DNA of 64,000 bases from Brevibacterium rongguiense (GTDB taxonomy: Bacteria > Actinomycetota > Actinomycetes > Actinomycetales > Brevibacteriaceae). Shown here in pieces: positions 56,057-64,000 of the stretch. Every line of letters starts with the position of its first letter. Position 1 is the first letter of the stretch. The position numbers were made by a program, and so were the translations under genes. Location: assembly GCF_009857845.1 (NCBI RefSeq), contig NZ_WWEQ01000010.1, forward strand, positions 1 to 64,000, written 5' to 3'. The notes below the pieces were generated by a model. That model was not told the DNA's origin. It did no database searches and saw only the letters and a program-made list of their open reading frames with translations.

Positions 56057-56344
56057 ATGTCGCTTGTGAAGATCAACGTGCTGTCCGTGCCGGAAGGCGA
56101 CCGCAGCGAGCTCGAGGCCCGCTTCGCCGCCCGCAAGCACTCCGTGGACTCCGAGCCCGGTTTCGAGGGCTTCGAGCTGCTGCGCCCGGTGCGCGGCGAG
56201 GACCGGTACTACGTGCTCACCCGCTGGGCCGATGAGGAGAGCTTCGAGGCGTGGCGGGACAAGCGCACGCCGCGCGCCCCCGGCACCGCGGTCTCTCAGT
56301 CCGACGGGATGCTCGAGTTCGAGGTCGTCGACCTCCCCGACTGA
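56057..56344 (+). CDS. ABM-domain monooxygenase of the IsdG/MhuD heme-degrading type
   Basis: 95 residues. VKINVLSVPEGDRSELEARF, GFEGFELLRPVRGEDRYYVLTRW, FEAW and the C-terminal LEFEVV follow mycobacterial MhuD closely. The active-site Asn (residue 7) and Trp (in FEAW) are kept. The stretch that should hold the heme-ligand His reads RDKRTPRAPGTAVSQSDG, with no His and about four residues fewer. Another frame over that piece reads AHAARP, so two compensating indels are possible. If functional it would free iron from heme. ATG 56057 has GAGGAG six bases upstream. Confidence 0.8.
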   Translation: MSLVKINVLSVPEGDRSELEARFAARKHSVDSEPGFEGFELLRPVRGEDRYYVLTRWADEESFEAWRDKRTPRAPGTAVSQSDGMLEFEVVDLPD

Positions 56345-56383
56345 CCGCCGAGCTCGGCACGGACCAGCACTGCACTCACCACA

Positions 56384-56424
56384 GCGCCCTGCGCGCCGCC
56401 CCACGGGAGCGGCGCGCAGGGCGC
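56384..56424. terminator. Strong bidirectional terminator hairpin
   Basis: A perfect 16-base-pair inverted repeat (56384-56399 with 56409-56424) and 9-base loop between the convergent monooxygenase and permease genes; followed by TTGT on the plus strand. Confidence 0.9.
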
Positions 56425-56434
56425 TTGTCGTGGC

Positions 56435-57922
56435 TCAGTGCCCGCCGCCGGACTGCTCGGGCGGCTGCTGGCGGAAGCCCTTGGACAGGCACGCCAGGAT
56501 GATGAGGCCGAGCACCAGCCAGCCCGAGCCGATGAGGAGCGCGTGCGCGTCGAGCTGGGTGAAGAGGAAGATCGTCACGAGCGTGCCGATGACCGGCAGC
56601 AGGACGTGGCGCACGGGGGTGGTAAAGCGCACCTCGGCGTCGTCCTCCCCTCCCCCGGCACCCGCATCGGCATCGGCACCCGTGCGCGCCCCCGCCTTCC
56701 GGTCCTTGCAGAAGAGCACGACGACGGACACGTTGACCATGGCGAACGCCAGGAACGCGCCGAAGTTGATGAACGACGTCGACGTCTCCACGGACAGGAA
56801 CAGCCCGCCCAGGCCTACCGCGGCGGAGACGAGGATTGCGACCCACGGGGTGGCGAAGCGCTTGGCGACCCGGCCGAACACGCGGTTGGGCAGCACGCCA
56901 TCGCGGCCCATGGCGAACATGAGGCGCGCCGCCGAGGCCTGGGCGGCGATGCCGGAGGCGAACTGCGTGACGATGAAGCCGGCCAGGAACACGGCGGCGA
57001 AGAACGCGCCGCGCACCTGCAGCGCGATCTCCGAGGCGGCGGTGTCCTCGTTGGCGAACTCGGTGCCCGGGTGCACAAGCGTCGTGACGTAGGTGACGAT
57101 GACGAAGATGACGCCGCCGATGAGCGCGACGAGCATGATGGCCCGCGGGATCGTGTGCTTGGGCCGCTTCGCCTCCTCCGTCAGCGTGGTGATCGCGTCG
57201 AAGCCCAGGAACGAATAGCAGGCCACGGCTGCACCGGCCCCGATGACGAGCGGGGTCGTGTGCTCGTTGATGAACGGGTGCATCTGCACGAGCGAGCCCG
57301 CCCCCTGGCTGCGCACGACGAAGCCCGCACACAGCGCCGCGAAGATGGCGAGGACGAGGATCTGGAACGTCATGAGGACGAGGTTGACCTTGTCCGCGAC
57401 CTTGACGCCCAGGATGTTGAGCGTGGTCGTGACGAGGATGAACGAGCACACCCACACCCACTTGGGCACGGCGGGGAACGCCTCGGACAGGAAGCTCGTG
57501 CCGATGAGCCAGATGACCATGGGCAGGAAGAGGTAGTCCAGCAGCACGGCCCAGCCCACGAGGAAGCCCACGCGCCCGTCGATCGCATTGCGCGAGTACG
57601 TGTACGCGGAGCCTGCCACGGGGAAGCGCTTGGACAGGACCCCGTAGGAGTTCGCGGTGAACAGCATGGCGACGGTGGCGAGCAGATAGGCCATCGAGGT
57701 GGCCCCGCCGGTCTCCGTCGCGATGACGCCGAACGTGCCGAGCACGATCATGGGCGCCATGTACGCCAGCCCGAACAGGGTCACCGACCCCAGGCCCAGC
57801 GTGCGCTTGAGCTCGCCCGATTCGCCGCCGGATGCCTCGCCGCCGTCACCCGTTCCGGAGCCCGCCGAGGTGGTGGCCGGGGACGTCTGTGCGGGTCCGC
57901 CCGCGTGTGAGCCAGTTGACAT
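56435..57922 (-). CDS. APC superfamily amino acid/amine permease
   Basis: 495 residues, about twelve helices. After a 35-residue Gly/Ser-rich start comes LKRTLGLGSVTLFGLAYMAPM, the conserved first helix of APC permeases; AGSAYTYSRNAIDGRVGFLVGW and ACYSFLGFDAITTLTEEAKRPKHTIPRAI are family signatures of the helix 3 and helix 6-7 regions. A hydrophilic Ala/Gly/Asp loop (GARTGADADAGAGGGEDDAE) lies late in the protein. The best family likeness is to putrescine/amino acid importers (PuuP-like), but substrate is not certain. ATG 57922; another start nine bases upstream is possible. Confidence 0.82.
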   Translation of the reverse strand: MSTGSHAGGPAQTSPATTSAGSGTGDGGEASGGESGELKRTLGLGSVTLFGLAYMAPMIVLGTFGVIATETGGATSMAYLLATVAMLFTANSYGVLSKRFPVAGSAYTYSRNAIDGRVGFLVGWAVLLDYLFLPMVIWLIGTSFLSEAFPAVPKWVWVCSFILVTTTLNILGVKVADKVNLVLMTFQILVLAIFAALCAGFVVRSQGAGSLVQMHPFINEHTTPLVIGAGAAVACYSFLGFDAITTLTEEAKRPKHTIPRAIMLVALIGGVIFVIVTYVTTLVHPGTEFANEDTAASEIALQVRGAFFAAVFLAGFIVTQFASGIAAQASAARLMFAMGRDGVLPNRVFGRVAKRFATPWVAILVSAAVGLGGLFLSVETSTSFINFGAFLAFAMVNVSVVVLFCKDRKAGARTGADADAGAGGGEDDAEVRFTTPVRHVLLPVIGTLVTIFLFTQLDAHALLIGSGWLVLGLIILACLSKGFRQQPPEQSGGGH

Positions 57923-58104
57923 GAGCCACATCGTACGCCCGCGCGGGCAAGCCGCGTTGTCGGCCCGCGGACCGGATGGCGGACCCGCCGCGGCGCAGGC
58001 CGAGCGGGCCCGTGAGGCCCCGGGCCACCGGTCGCCCTGGTGAGTGTGCCAGGCGCTGTGGCATGTGCGCTCCGCACGCCTGGCCGCTGTGCCAGGCTGG
58101 GGCC

Positions 58105-59031
58105 ATGACCGCAGTCACCGTCGCCCAGCTGCCCATCCGCATCGGCGAGCCCGAGCACAACCGGTCGCTCATCGCCGCCGCCGTGCGTTCCGCCCCGCCC
58201 GGCATCGTCGTCCTGCCCGAGCTCGCCAATTCCGGGTACTGCTTCCGCAGCCCGGCCGAGGCGCGCGGGCTGGCCGAGGACCTCGACGGACCCACCGTCG
58301 CGCTGCTCGCGCAGTTGGCCGCTCAGACCGGTTCGACGCTCGTCTGCTCTCTGGCGATCACCGCAGCCTCCGCCGCCGAGGCGGGGCTCGCCTTCGCCGG
58401 CCACCCGGCTCACGCGCTCGCGGGCTCCGAGGAGCCCGGGCACGAGGCACCCGGTGCCGAACCGCGCGACGCGGCCGGGTGCATCGTGAATGTGGGCGTC
58501 GTGGTGGAGGCCGGTGGCGTCGTGGGCGCCTACCCCAAGGCCCACCTGTGGGCCCGCGAGGCCGAGTTCTTCGCTCCGGGTGCCATGCCGCCGGCCATGG
58601 TCGCCTCGCAATTCGGGCGGCTGGCCCTCATGGTCTGCTACGACCTCGAGTTCCCCGAGTGGACGCGCATGGCCGCGCTGGCCGGCGCCGACCTCATCGT
58701 CGCGCCCGTGAACTGGCCCCTCGAGGGGCGGCCCGCCGGTGAGCGGGCAATCGAGCAGGTGGTCGTGCAGGCCGCGGCGCGCACCTCCCGCGTGGCGATC
58801 GCCGTCTGCGACCGGACGGGTGCCGAGCGCCTGGGCGAGGACGTGGGATCCGAGTGGGTGGGCGGTTCCATCCTCGTGGGCCAGGACGGCTACCCCCTCA
58901 CCAAGCCCGCCTACGGCCAGGAGGCGCAGCTGAGCGCCGAGGTGGACCTGTTCGCGTCACGGGACAAGGCACTGGGCCCGTTCAACGACACGCTGCGCGA
59001 CCGCCGCCCGGAGCTCTACCGGTTCGACTGA
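58105..59031 (+). CDS. Carbon-nitrogen hydrolase (nitrilase superfamily amidase)
   Basis: 308 residues with the Glu-Lys-Cys catalytic set: VVLPELANSGY (Glu near 39), YPKAHLWAREAEFF (Lys near 143) and LMVCYDLEFPEWTR (Cys near 178). It probably hydrolyses an amide such as an N-carbamoyl or omega-amide compound. A 30-residue Ala/Gly/Glu-rich insertion follows the second strand pair. It diverges from the amine/amino acid permease, so both may serve use of an amine or amide nitrogen source. ATG 58105 gives the normal N-terminus (TVAQLPIRIGE). Confidence 0.86.
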   Translation: MTAVTVAQLPIRIGEPEHNRSLIAAAVRSAPPGIVVLPELANSGYCFRSPAEARGLAEDLDGPTVALLAQLAAQTGSTLVCSLAITAASAAEAGLAFAGHPAHALAGSEEPGHEAPGAEPRDAAGCIVNVGVVVEAGGVVGAYPKAHLWAREAEFFAPGAMPPAMVASQFGRLALMVCYDLEFPEWTRMAALAGADLIVAPVNWPLEGRPAGERAIEQVVVQAAARTSRVAIAVCDRTGAERLGEDVGSEWVGGSILVGQDGYPLTKPAYGQEAQLSAEVDLFASRDKALGPFNDTLRDRRPELYRFD

Positions 59032-59156
59032 GGCGGTGCGACCGGCCGCCCCGTGGCGCGCGCACCTGTGACCCCCGGGTGGGTCGCCAGCTCCGGTTGT
59101 CCACAGATTGCGCGGCCGGCTTCCGGCGGGGTCCGCCGACCCCGCAGGCTGGGCGC

Positions 59157-59579
59157 ATGACATTCGAGGACCTGCCGAAGAACTGGACCGCCCTGCCGCT
59201 CACCGACCCGGCGTTGGCCGCCGACGTCGTCGATCTGCTGCTCAGCTGCGCCGATCGCGCCCTGAGCTCGCTGCTCTTCCTGCCCTGCAGCGCCGAGGGC
59301 TTCGGCTACCCCCGCCCCGTCATCATCGGCGGCATGGACTGGCACTGCGCCGCGGTGGAGCGGGACCGGACGCTGCGCTCGCTCGGGCAGTCCGGGGCGG
59401 CGTCGGCCGTGCTGGCGATCTCCGCGCCTCGCCGCCTGCCGCTTGGCCTCGTGCGAAGCTGGCACACCGCGGCACACGACGAACTCGCTGCGGAGGGCAT
59501 GCGGCTGCTCGGCTTCTGCTCGGCGGATCCTGACACCGTGCGCATCCACAGTCCCGCCGATGCACGGCGCGCGGCGTGA
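59157..59579 (+). CDS. Conserved hypothetical protein
   Basis: 140 residues, no membrane helix or signal. The N-terminus (FEDLPKNWTALPLTDPALAADVVDLLLS) and the C-terminal VRSWHTAAHDELAAEGMRLLGFCSADPDTVR look like a small actinobacterial protein family that I recognise only as uncharacterised. It has two Cys and two well-placed His, but no motif allows a function. ATG 59157 is the only reasonable start. Stands alone after the nitrilase gene. Confidence 0.62.
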   Translation: MTFEDLPKNWTALPLTDPALAADVVDLLLSCADRALSSLLFLPCSAEGFGYPRPVIIGGMDWHCAAVERDRTLRSLGQSGAASAVLAISAPRRLPLGLVRSWHTAAHDELAAEGMRLLGFCSADPDTVRIHSPADARRAA

Positions 59580-59722
59580 GTGCACCGCTCCCCAGGGCCA
59601 CGCGTCCGGTAACCCCTGCACAGGCCGCGCGCTCGGGAAATCGCCTCCTCGTGCGGGCCCTGCGGCTGCGCCGCGCTGGGAGTGGCATGGGTGCGCCGGG
59701 CGGGGCACCACCCCACGGTGGC

Positions 59723-60445
59723 TCAGCCCCGGGCGTCGTCGAAGCCGTCGGAGGAGTTCGGGTCGATGTCCTCGTCGTAGTGGCCCGCGGGGTCGTCGTG
59801 GGCCGCGCGGGCCCCGCCCGTCGCCTCCGCTGCCTCGGCGGCCTGGCGGGCGCGCCTGCGGCCGCTGCGCCAGCGGGCGGCCTCGTCGCCGAACTGCGGG
59901 CCGAAGCCGCGCCGTGCCCGCACCTCAGCGGCATGGTGCCGGGCTGCGGCCAGCCGCTCGCGGGTCTGGGCGCCGTCGTCCATCGCATCGGCCTGTGCCT
60001 GCGCGTCCTCGTAGTCGGCCAGCTCCTCGGCCGTGAGCACCTCGGCCTCCGCCTGCTCGGCCAGGGCGAGTGCCTCGGCGTCCTCTGCGGGATCGCGGGG
60101 CTGGGCCAGGCGGTTGGGCTCGGTCTTGCGCCACACGGGCGAACCGGAGGCGAACGTGGCGCGCGAGAGCGTGTTGGAGGCGACGGAGGAGACGATGATG
60201 AGGGCGAAGAACGCGATGATCGCCATGCAGAGCTTCTGCAGGCTGAACCCGTCGTGCCACAGGGTGTAGGCGTAGGCCGCCACGAGGATGAGCGGCATGC
60301 CCACCCCGCTGGCGGGCGAGAAGACGTTGACTCGCGAGAGCGCATCGTGGGTGCGGAACATGGCCACCGCGCTCAGCAGCATGATGAGGCTGCCGGTGAT
60401 CCCGCAGACGCCCACGATGACGGTGAACAGCACGTCGGCGCCCAT
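59723..60445 (-). CDS. mnhG: Mrp Na+/H+ antiporter subunit G with long C-terminal tail
   Basis: 240 residues. The MnhG domain fills about 1-100: three helices with SLIMLLSAVAMFRTHDALSRVNVFSPASGVG and LCMAIIAFFALIIVSSVASNTLSRA. The remaining 140 residues are hydrophilic and rich in Ala, Glu, Arg and Asp, about doubling the usual length of 100-130; a coiled-coil or flexible cytosolic tail is likely. Its ATG overlaps the mnhF stop by one base (TGATG). Last gene of the Mrp operon. Confidence 0.85.
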   Translation of the reverse strand: MGADVLFTVIVGVCGITGSLIMLLSAVAMFRTHDALSRVNVFSPASGVGMPLILVAAYAYTLWHDGFSLQKLCMAIIAFFALIIVSSVASNTLSRATFASGSPVWRKTEPNRLAQPRDPAEDAEALALAEQAEAEVLTAEELADYEDAQAQADAMDDGAQTRERLAAARHHAAEVRARRGFGPQFGDEAARWRSGRRRARQAAEAAEATGGARAAHDDPAGHYDEDIDPNSSDGFDDARG

Positions 60446-60705
60446 CAGCGGTGCCCCCTCGTGAGGATGCGCGAGAGGGCCACTGTGGACAGGATGCCCA
60501 GCAGGGAGGACAGGAAGATGACGTCGAGCATGATCGACAGCCCCCCGAGCATCGCGATGAGCGTGAGGATGCCGATCGCGGAGAAGTAGACGAGGTCGCC
60601 CACGACCGCGCGGGAACCGGAGTCCTTGGCGGTGACGGCGCGCACGATGCCGAGCACGATCGCGGCGGCGAGCAGCAGTATGCACACCCAGACGATGATG
60701 ATCAT
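60445..60705 (-). CDS. mnhF: Mrp Na+/H+ antiporter subunit F
   Basis: 86 residues, three helices, normal for MnhF. DSGSRAVVGDLVYFSAIGILTL is the family pattern (DRVVA-D type loop) and VIFLSSLLGILSTVALSRIL the third helix. ATG 60705 overlaps the mnhE stop by 4 bases. Confidence 0.88.
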   Translation of the reverse strand: MIIIVWVCILLLAAAIVLGIVRAVTAKDSGSRAVVGDLVYFSAIGILTLIAMLGGLSIMLDVIFLSSLLGILSTVALSRILTRGHR

Positions 60706-61238
60706 GGCCTGCCTCCCGGGGCCCGGCCGCGCATGGCGCGCAGCAGCCTGTCCTCCATGTCGTAGAGCCCGTCGAGCACCTCGTCCTCCGAATCGCCGAA
60801 CAGCGCGTGGACGAACAGCGTGGCCGGTGCGTCCTGCGTGCCCGCGCCCGTGGCCACGACGAGCGTGCCCGGGGTGATCGTGATGGACGAGGCCATCATC
60901 GTGATCTCCACGTCCGTCACGCACCGCAGCGGCAGCTCGACGATCATGGGCTTGCCGTACGGGCCCGGGCGGAAGAGGTTCGAGATGACATCCCAGGTGC
61001 CCGTGAGCACCTCCTTGGCCGCCCACAGCACGTAGGCCGCGAGCCGGAAGGGCCGCAGCAGCCGGTTGGCCGGCGTGCCGCGCCCGGGGCCGCTCGCACC
61101 GGCACCGCTCGCACTGGCACCGCCCGCGCCGCCACCAGCCCCGCGGGTGCGGCCCACCGCACCGCCGCTCGCCGTGCTACCGGCCGCCGTGCCACCGCCG
61201 TCGCGCGGACGCTGGACCGTGCCGTCGTCGTCCTTCAC
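60702..61238 (-). CDS. mnhE: Mrp Na+/H+ antiporter subunit E, N-terminal helices replaced by a Gly/Ala/Ser tail
   Basis: 178 residues. The conserved MnhE core is present from about residue 55: LLRPFRLAAYVLWAAKEVLTGTWDV, PMIVELPLRC, MMASSITITPGTLVV. In typical MnhE two more hydrophobic helices precede this; here residues 1-50 are a disordered Gly/Ala/Ser/Arg stretch instead. GTG 61238 overlaps the mnhD stop by 4 bases (GTGA), which fixes the start. Product and place in the operon are clear; whether the short membrane part works alone is unknown. Confidence 0.83.
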   Translation of the reverse strand: MKDDDGTVQRPRDGGGTAAGSTASGGAVGRTRGAGGGAGGASASGAGASGPGRGTPANRLLRPFRLAAYVLWAAKEVLTGTWDVISNLFRPGPYGKPMIVELPLRCVTDVEITMMASSITITPGTLVVATGAGTQDAPATLFVHALFGDSEDEVLDGLYDMEDRLLRAMRGRAPGGRP

Positions 61239-62761
61239 AGGCCCATCACCGCCTGGATGTAGCGGGTGGGATCGAGCAGGCCCGCGGCCGCGCGCTGCGT
61301 GATGGGCACGAGGACTTGGGCCCCGCAGAACAGCGCCACGGACAGGGAGACCATGATCGTGCCGGGAACGAGGAGGCGCGGGCGGATCCGCACGCCGTCG
61401 GGCAGCTCGGTGGCTTCGGAGCGGCCCGTGTGCGGCGAATCGGGATGGTAGGTCTGCATGGGCGCACCCCAGAACGTATTGGCCCACAGGCGCTGGAGGA
61501 CGAGCAGCGTGATGAGGCTGCCGGTCACGATGGCCGCGATGAGCAGGCCCGCCTGCCCCTGCCCGGAGGCGGCCACGGCGCGCACGAGCCCGAGCTTGCC
61601 CCACAGCCCGGACGTGGGCGGCAGGCCGATGAGGCTGAACAGGCCCAGGACCATGAGCGCGGCCGCCCACTTCTCCCGCGCGGCCAGCCCGGAGAGCTTC
61701 TTGAAGGCCCCGGTGCCGTACGTCTGCTCCACCGCGCCGATCGTGAGCAGCAGGCCCACCATCGTGAGGATGTGGTGGACGAGGTAGAACATGCCGGCGG
61801 CGAGGGCGGCCTGCGTGTACACCGCGATGCCGATGAGGATGCTGCCCACGCCCGCGGTCATCTGGAAGGCGAGCACATTGCGCACGCGCTCCGGGCCGAA
61901 CGCGCTGATCGCGGCGCCCACCACGGTGAGCACGACGAGCGCGGTGAGGGCCCAGTCCCAGCCCGGCCGCTCCGGGTAGAGGGCGGTGGTGAACCGGTAG
62001 ATGCCGTAGAGCGCCACCTTCGTGTGCAGCGCGGAGAACAGCGCCATCATCCCCGCCGAGGTGTTGGGGTACGTGCGCACCAGCCAGCCGTGGACGGGCA
62101 TCGCGCCGGCCTTGATGAGCAGCGCCGTGAGCACCACGCCGAAGCCGAGCGAGCCCGCGGGCGTGACCCGCCCCTCGGCGGCCAGGCGCGCCAGCGCCCC
62201 GACGTTGACGGTGCCCAGCGCCGCGTACACGAAGCCCACGCCCACGAGCAGCAGCGTGGACGTCAGCAGGTTGACGATGACGAACGTGCGGCCCACGCCC
62301 AGCCTGCGCCAGGTGCCGGTCACGGCGATGAGCGCGTAGGACGGCAGCACCATGACCTCGACGAAGACGAAGAAGTTGAACATGTCGCCGGTGAGCAGCG
62401 CACCGTCGACGCCCGCGAGCATCATGAGGATGAGGGCGGGCACGAACCGGTACTGGTCCTCGCCCGTGGTGATGAGGAAGATCGCGCACACGAGGCTCGC
62501 CAGCGCCGTGATGACGAGCATGAGCGCCGTGAAGGAGTCCGCGACGAACGGGATCGCCAGGCCCTGGACGTACCCGCCCACCGAGTGGGCGATGACCCCG
62601 CCGTCGGAGAGCGCGACGAGCAGCCAGACGCCCACCGCGCCGATGAGGGCGGGCACCGCGGTCAGCAGGACCGCATCGAGCGCGCGCGAGCGCACCATGA
62701 CGCTCAGCGCGGCCGAGCCCAGCGGCACGGCGATGATGAGGAGGAGCAGGGCGGGGTTCAC
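61235..62761 (-). CDS. mnhD: Mrp Na+/H+ antiporter subunit D
   Basis: 508 residues, about 14 helices, related to proton-pumping NuoN/M subunits. Key stretches: GDMFNFFVFVEVMVLPSYALIA with the conserved Glu, LLIKAGAMPVHGWLVRTYPNTSAG with the membrane Lys, ALHTKVALYGIYRF, and LVHHILTMVGLLL. GTG 62761 overlaps mnhC by 4 bases. It forms the ion-translocating part together with subunit A. Confidence 0.92.
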   Translation of the reverse strand: MNPALLLLIIAVPLGSAALSVMVRSRALDAVLLTAVPALIGAVGVWLLVALSDGGVIAHSVGGYVQGLAIPFVADSFTALMLVITALASLVCAIFLITTGEDQYRFVPALILMMLAGVDGALLTGDMFNFFVFVEVMVLPSYALIAVTGTWRRLGVGRTFVIVNLLTSTLLLVGVGFVYAALGTVNVGALARLAAEGRVTPAGSLGFGVVLTALLIKAGAMPVHGWLVRTYPNTSAGMMALFSALHTKVALYGIYRFTTALYPERPGWDWALTALVVLTVVGAAISAFGPERVRNVLAFQMTAGVGSILIGIAVYTQAALAAGMFYLVHHILTMVGLLLTIGAVEQTYGTGAFKKLSGLAAREKWAAALMVLGLFSLIGLPPTSGLWGKLGLVRAVAASGQGQAGLLIAAIVTGSLITLLVLQRLWANTFWGAPMQTYHPDSPHTGRSEATELPDGVRIRPRLLVPGTIMVSLSVALFCGAQVLVPITQRAAAGLLDPTRYIQAVMGL

Positions 62762-63090
62762 AGCTGGTGGCCCTCCCCCGTCTCCGGCGTGCGCTGCTGG
62801 TCGTCGTCGTGGCCCAGGACCGCGAGCGCGAGCATGAAGATCGTCACGGCCAGCGTGATGACGATGGCGGTGAGCACGAACGCCTGCGGCAGCGGGTCCG
62901 CGGCGGATGCGGCATCCGAGCGGCCCTCGATGGGCTCACCGCGCCACGCCGTGACCCCGGCGGCCAGCAGCGCGAAATTCACCGCGTGCGAGACGAGCGT
63001 GAGGCCGAAGACCGTGCGGACCATGGACCGCTGGAGCATGAGGTAGACGCCGCCCGCGGTCAGCACGGCCACTGTGATTGCCAGGATCAT
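62758..63090 (-). CDS. mnhC: Mrp Na+/H+ antiporter subunit C
   Basis: 110 residues, three helices, NuoK-like (GGVYLMLQRSMVRTVFGLTLVSHAVNFALL, AFVLTAIVITLAVTIFMLAL) with the membrane carboxylates largely absent as in MnhC. ATG 63090 overlaps the A/B gene stop (ATGA); its end overlaps mnhD. Confidence 0.9.
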   Translation of the reverse strand: MILAITVAVLTAGGVYLMLQRSMVRTVFGLTLVSHAVNFALLAAGVTAWRGEPIEGRSDAASAADPLPQAFVLTAIVITLAVTIFMLALAVLGHDDDQQRTPETGEGHQL

Positions 63091-64000
63091 TCGCCGCGCT
63101 CCTTGGGCTGCTCGCCGCGCGAGGTGTGCCGCGAGGTCATGCTCAGGCGGGTGGGCTCGTGCTCGGCGCGGGCGGCCAGGCCCTCGCGGCCCGGGCGCTG
63201 GCCGCGGGTGAGGTCGAGGGGGCCGGGCAGCTCGCCGTAGAGCATCTCGTCCGTGCGCTCGCGGGTGCGGGGAATGCTCGGCACATCGCGCTGCATGCGG
63301 CCGTCCTGGAGCACGTCGTCGCCGGCGGGCGTGAACGCGGAGTCGGAGGTGCCCAGCAGGTTGAACGACACGAGGATGAGGCCGAGCACGGCCATGTAGA
63401 CGCCCGCGTCGAAGATCATGGACGTCGTCCAGTGCTGGTGGAGGAACTCCGCGTGCTTGGGCCCCAGGAACGAGCCGGTGAGCACGAGCCCCAGCAGGCC
63501 GGTGAGGACCGCGAGGCCGATCCCGCCGCCGATGAGGTAGAGGGGCGCCCGCGGCGGCCCGATGGGCCGGTCCTTCGACGTGGACATGTAGAGCAGGCCC
63601 ACGATCGCGGAGCCGATGAGCGCGGCGATGAACCCGCCGCCCGGCTCATTGTGCCCGCGCCAGAACACGACGGCGGAGACGATCGCCAGCAGCGGTCCCA
63701 CGACGCGCACCATGAGCTGGAGGGCGACGACGTTGGGCCAGGACTGCGTGACGGCCCGGTAGGCCGAGGTGCCGGGCGGGCGCAGCCCCAGCCAGGGACG
63801 GTGCGGCACCTCGCGCACCTGCGAGGCCGGCGGATCGATGTAGCGGTCGCGCACCGAGGACATCACGGCGACGATCGCGATGCCGGCCATGCCGAGCACG
63901 GAGAGCTCGCCCAGGGTGTCGAGCGCGCGGAACTCCACGAGGATCGTGTTGACGATGTTCTTCCCGCCGCTGATCTGCGGGGCGTGGTCGAGGTAGTACA
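63087..64000 (-). CDS. mnhA: Mrp Na+/H+ antiporter fused subunits A-B, C-terminal part
   Basis: Only the last 304 residues are in the window; the gene enters from the right edge. The visible start, ISGGKNIVNTILVEFRALDTLGELSVL, is the end of the MnhA/DUF4040 region. It continues without a stop into an MnhB domain (RVVGPLLAIVSAVVFWRGHNEPGGGF, FDAGVYMAVLGLILV). A hydrophilic tail of about 75 residues ends it. Fusion of A and B is common in actinomycetes. The complex exports Na+ in exchange for protons and supports alkali and salt tolerance. Confidence 0.9.
   Translation of the reverse strand, partial: YYLDHAPQISGGKNIVNTILVEFRALDTLGELSVLGMAGIAIVAVMSSVRDRYIDPPASQVREVPHRPWLGLRPPGTSAYRAVTQSWPNVVALQLMVRVVGPLLAIVSAVVFWRGHNEPGGGFIAALIGSAIVGLLYMSTSKDRPIGPPRAPLYLIGGGIGLAVLTGLLGLVLTGSFLGPKHAEFLHQHWTTSMIFDAGVYMAVLGLILVSFNLLGTSDSAFTPAGDDVLQDGRMQRDVPSIPRTRERTDEMLYGELPGPLDLTRGQRPGREGLAARAEHEPTRLSMTSRHTSRGEQPKERGE

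Noticed and set aside
59097-59105. TTGTCCACA, a DnaA-box-like 9-mer (another at 41428-41436)
   Set aside because: Single isolated copies with no cluster, no AT-rich unwinding region and no dnaA or dnaN nearby; not evidence of an origin.

Overview
The window is GC-rich throughout, and its gene content fits an actinomycete, probably of the order Micrococcales. Supporting signs are a fused LysX (lysyl-phosphatidylglycerol synthase plus lysyl-tRNA synthetase), an MDMPI_N/TIGR03084 protein from a mycothiol-linked superfamily, a SatD/membrane-protein pair, an Arthrobacter-type choline oxidase, and an Mrp antiporter operon with fused A and B subunits. Start codons are often GTG and neighbouring genes often overlap by 4 bases (ATGA/GTGA). 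I see no insertion sequence, CRISPR array, rRNA or replication origin. The genus cannot be fixed from sequence alone.

Left third (1-23.9 kb). A penicillin-binding protein cut by the window edge diverges from lysX. Then come an acyl-CoA synthetase diverging from a hotdog thioesterase, a peptide/amide module (M20 hydrolase, membrane transporter and, convergent, a metal-dependent amidohydrolase), a flavin monooxygenase with an NTF2-like N-terminal part, and a MOSC protein. A SatD regulator and a membrane protein follow, with the same CTTATAT-N7-ATATAAG palindrome before and after the pair. Next are tRNA-Ala(CGC), a frameshifted MFS exporter, a holin-like membrane protein, a cupin, a nucleoside hydrolase coupled to a PfkB sugar kinase, and a Pit phosphate transporter behind a three-unit PHO-box-like repeat.

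Middle (23.9-47.3 kb). A complete L-rhamnose operon (transporter, rhaM, rhaI, bifunctional aldolase/dehydrogenase, rhaB) diverges from a LacI regulator, with a LacI-type palindrome between them. It is followed by a large acyl-CoA catabolic block of two divergent operons. The minus-strand operon runs TIGR03084 protein, AtuA-like protein, acyl-CoA dehydrogenase, carboxyltransferase, biotin carboxylase, enoyl-CoA hydratase, TetR, with 4-base overlaps between the first six. The plus-strand operon holds an acyl-CoA ligase, a dienoyl-CoA-reductase-like SDR, a second acyl-CoA dehydrogenase and a second ligase. The enzyme set resembles the acyclic terpene (Atu) and leucine/isovalerate (Liu) routes: activation, dehydrogenation, biotin-dependent carboxylation, hydration. 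It is the best candidate here for an undescribed pathway.

Right third (47.3-64 kb). A choline-to-betaine set (BCCT transporter, betaine aldehyde dehydrogenase, choline oxidase) is followed by a TM2-Ltp surface protein, the remnant of a D-aminoacylase beside tRNA-Ala(GGC), a Nudix hydrolase, an alpha/beta hydrolase, an IsdG/MhuD-like monooxygenase, an APC permease, a nitrilase-family amidase and a small hypothetical protein. The window ends in an Mrp Na+/H+ antiporter operon read from the right (A/B fusion, C, D, E, F, G).

Four otherwise intact genes (MFS exporter, enoyl-CoA hydratase, SDR, second ligase) carry six single-base shifts, at least four of them in or next to runs of C or G. Assembly errors are a serious alternative to real gene decay.
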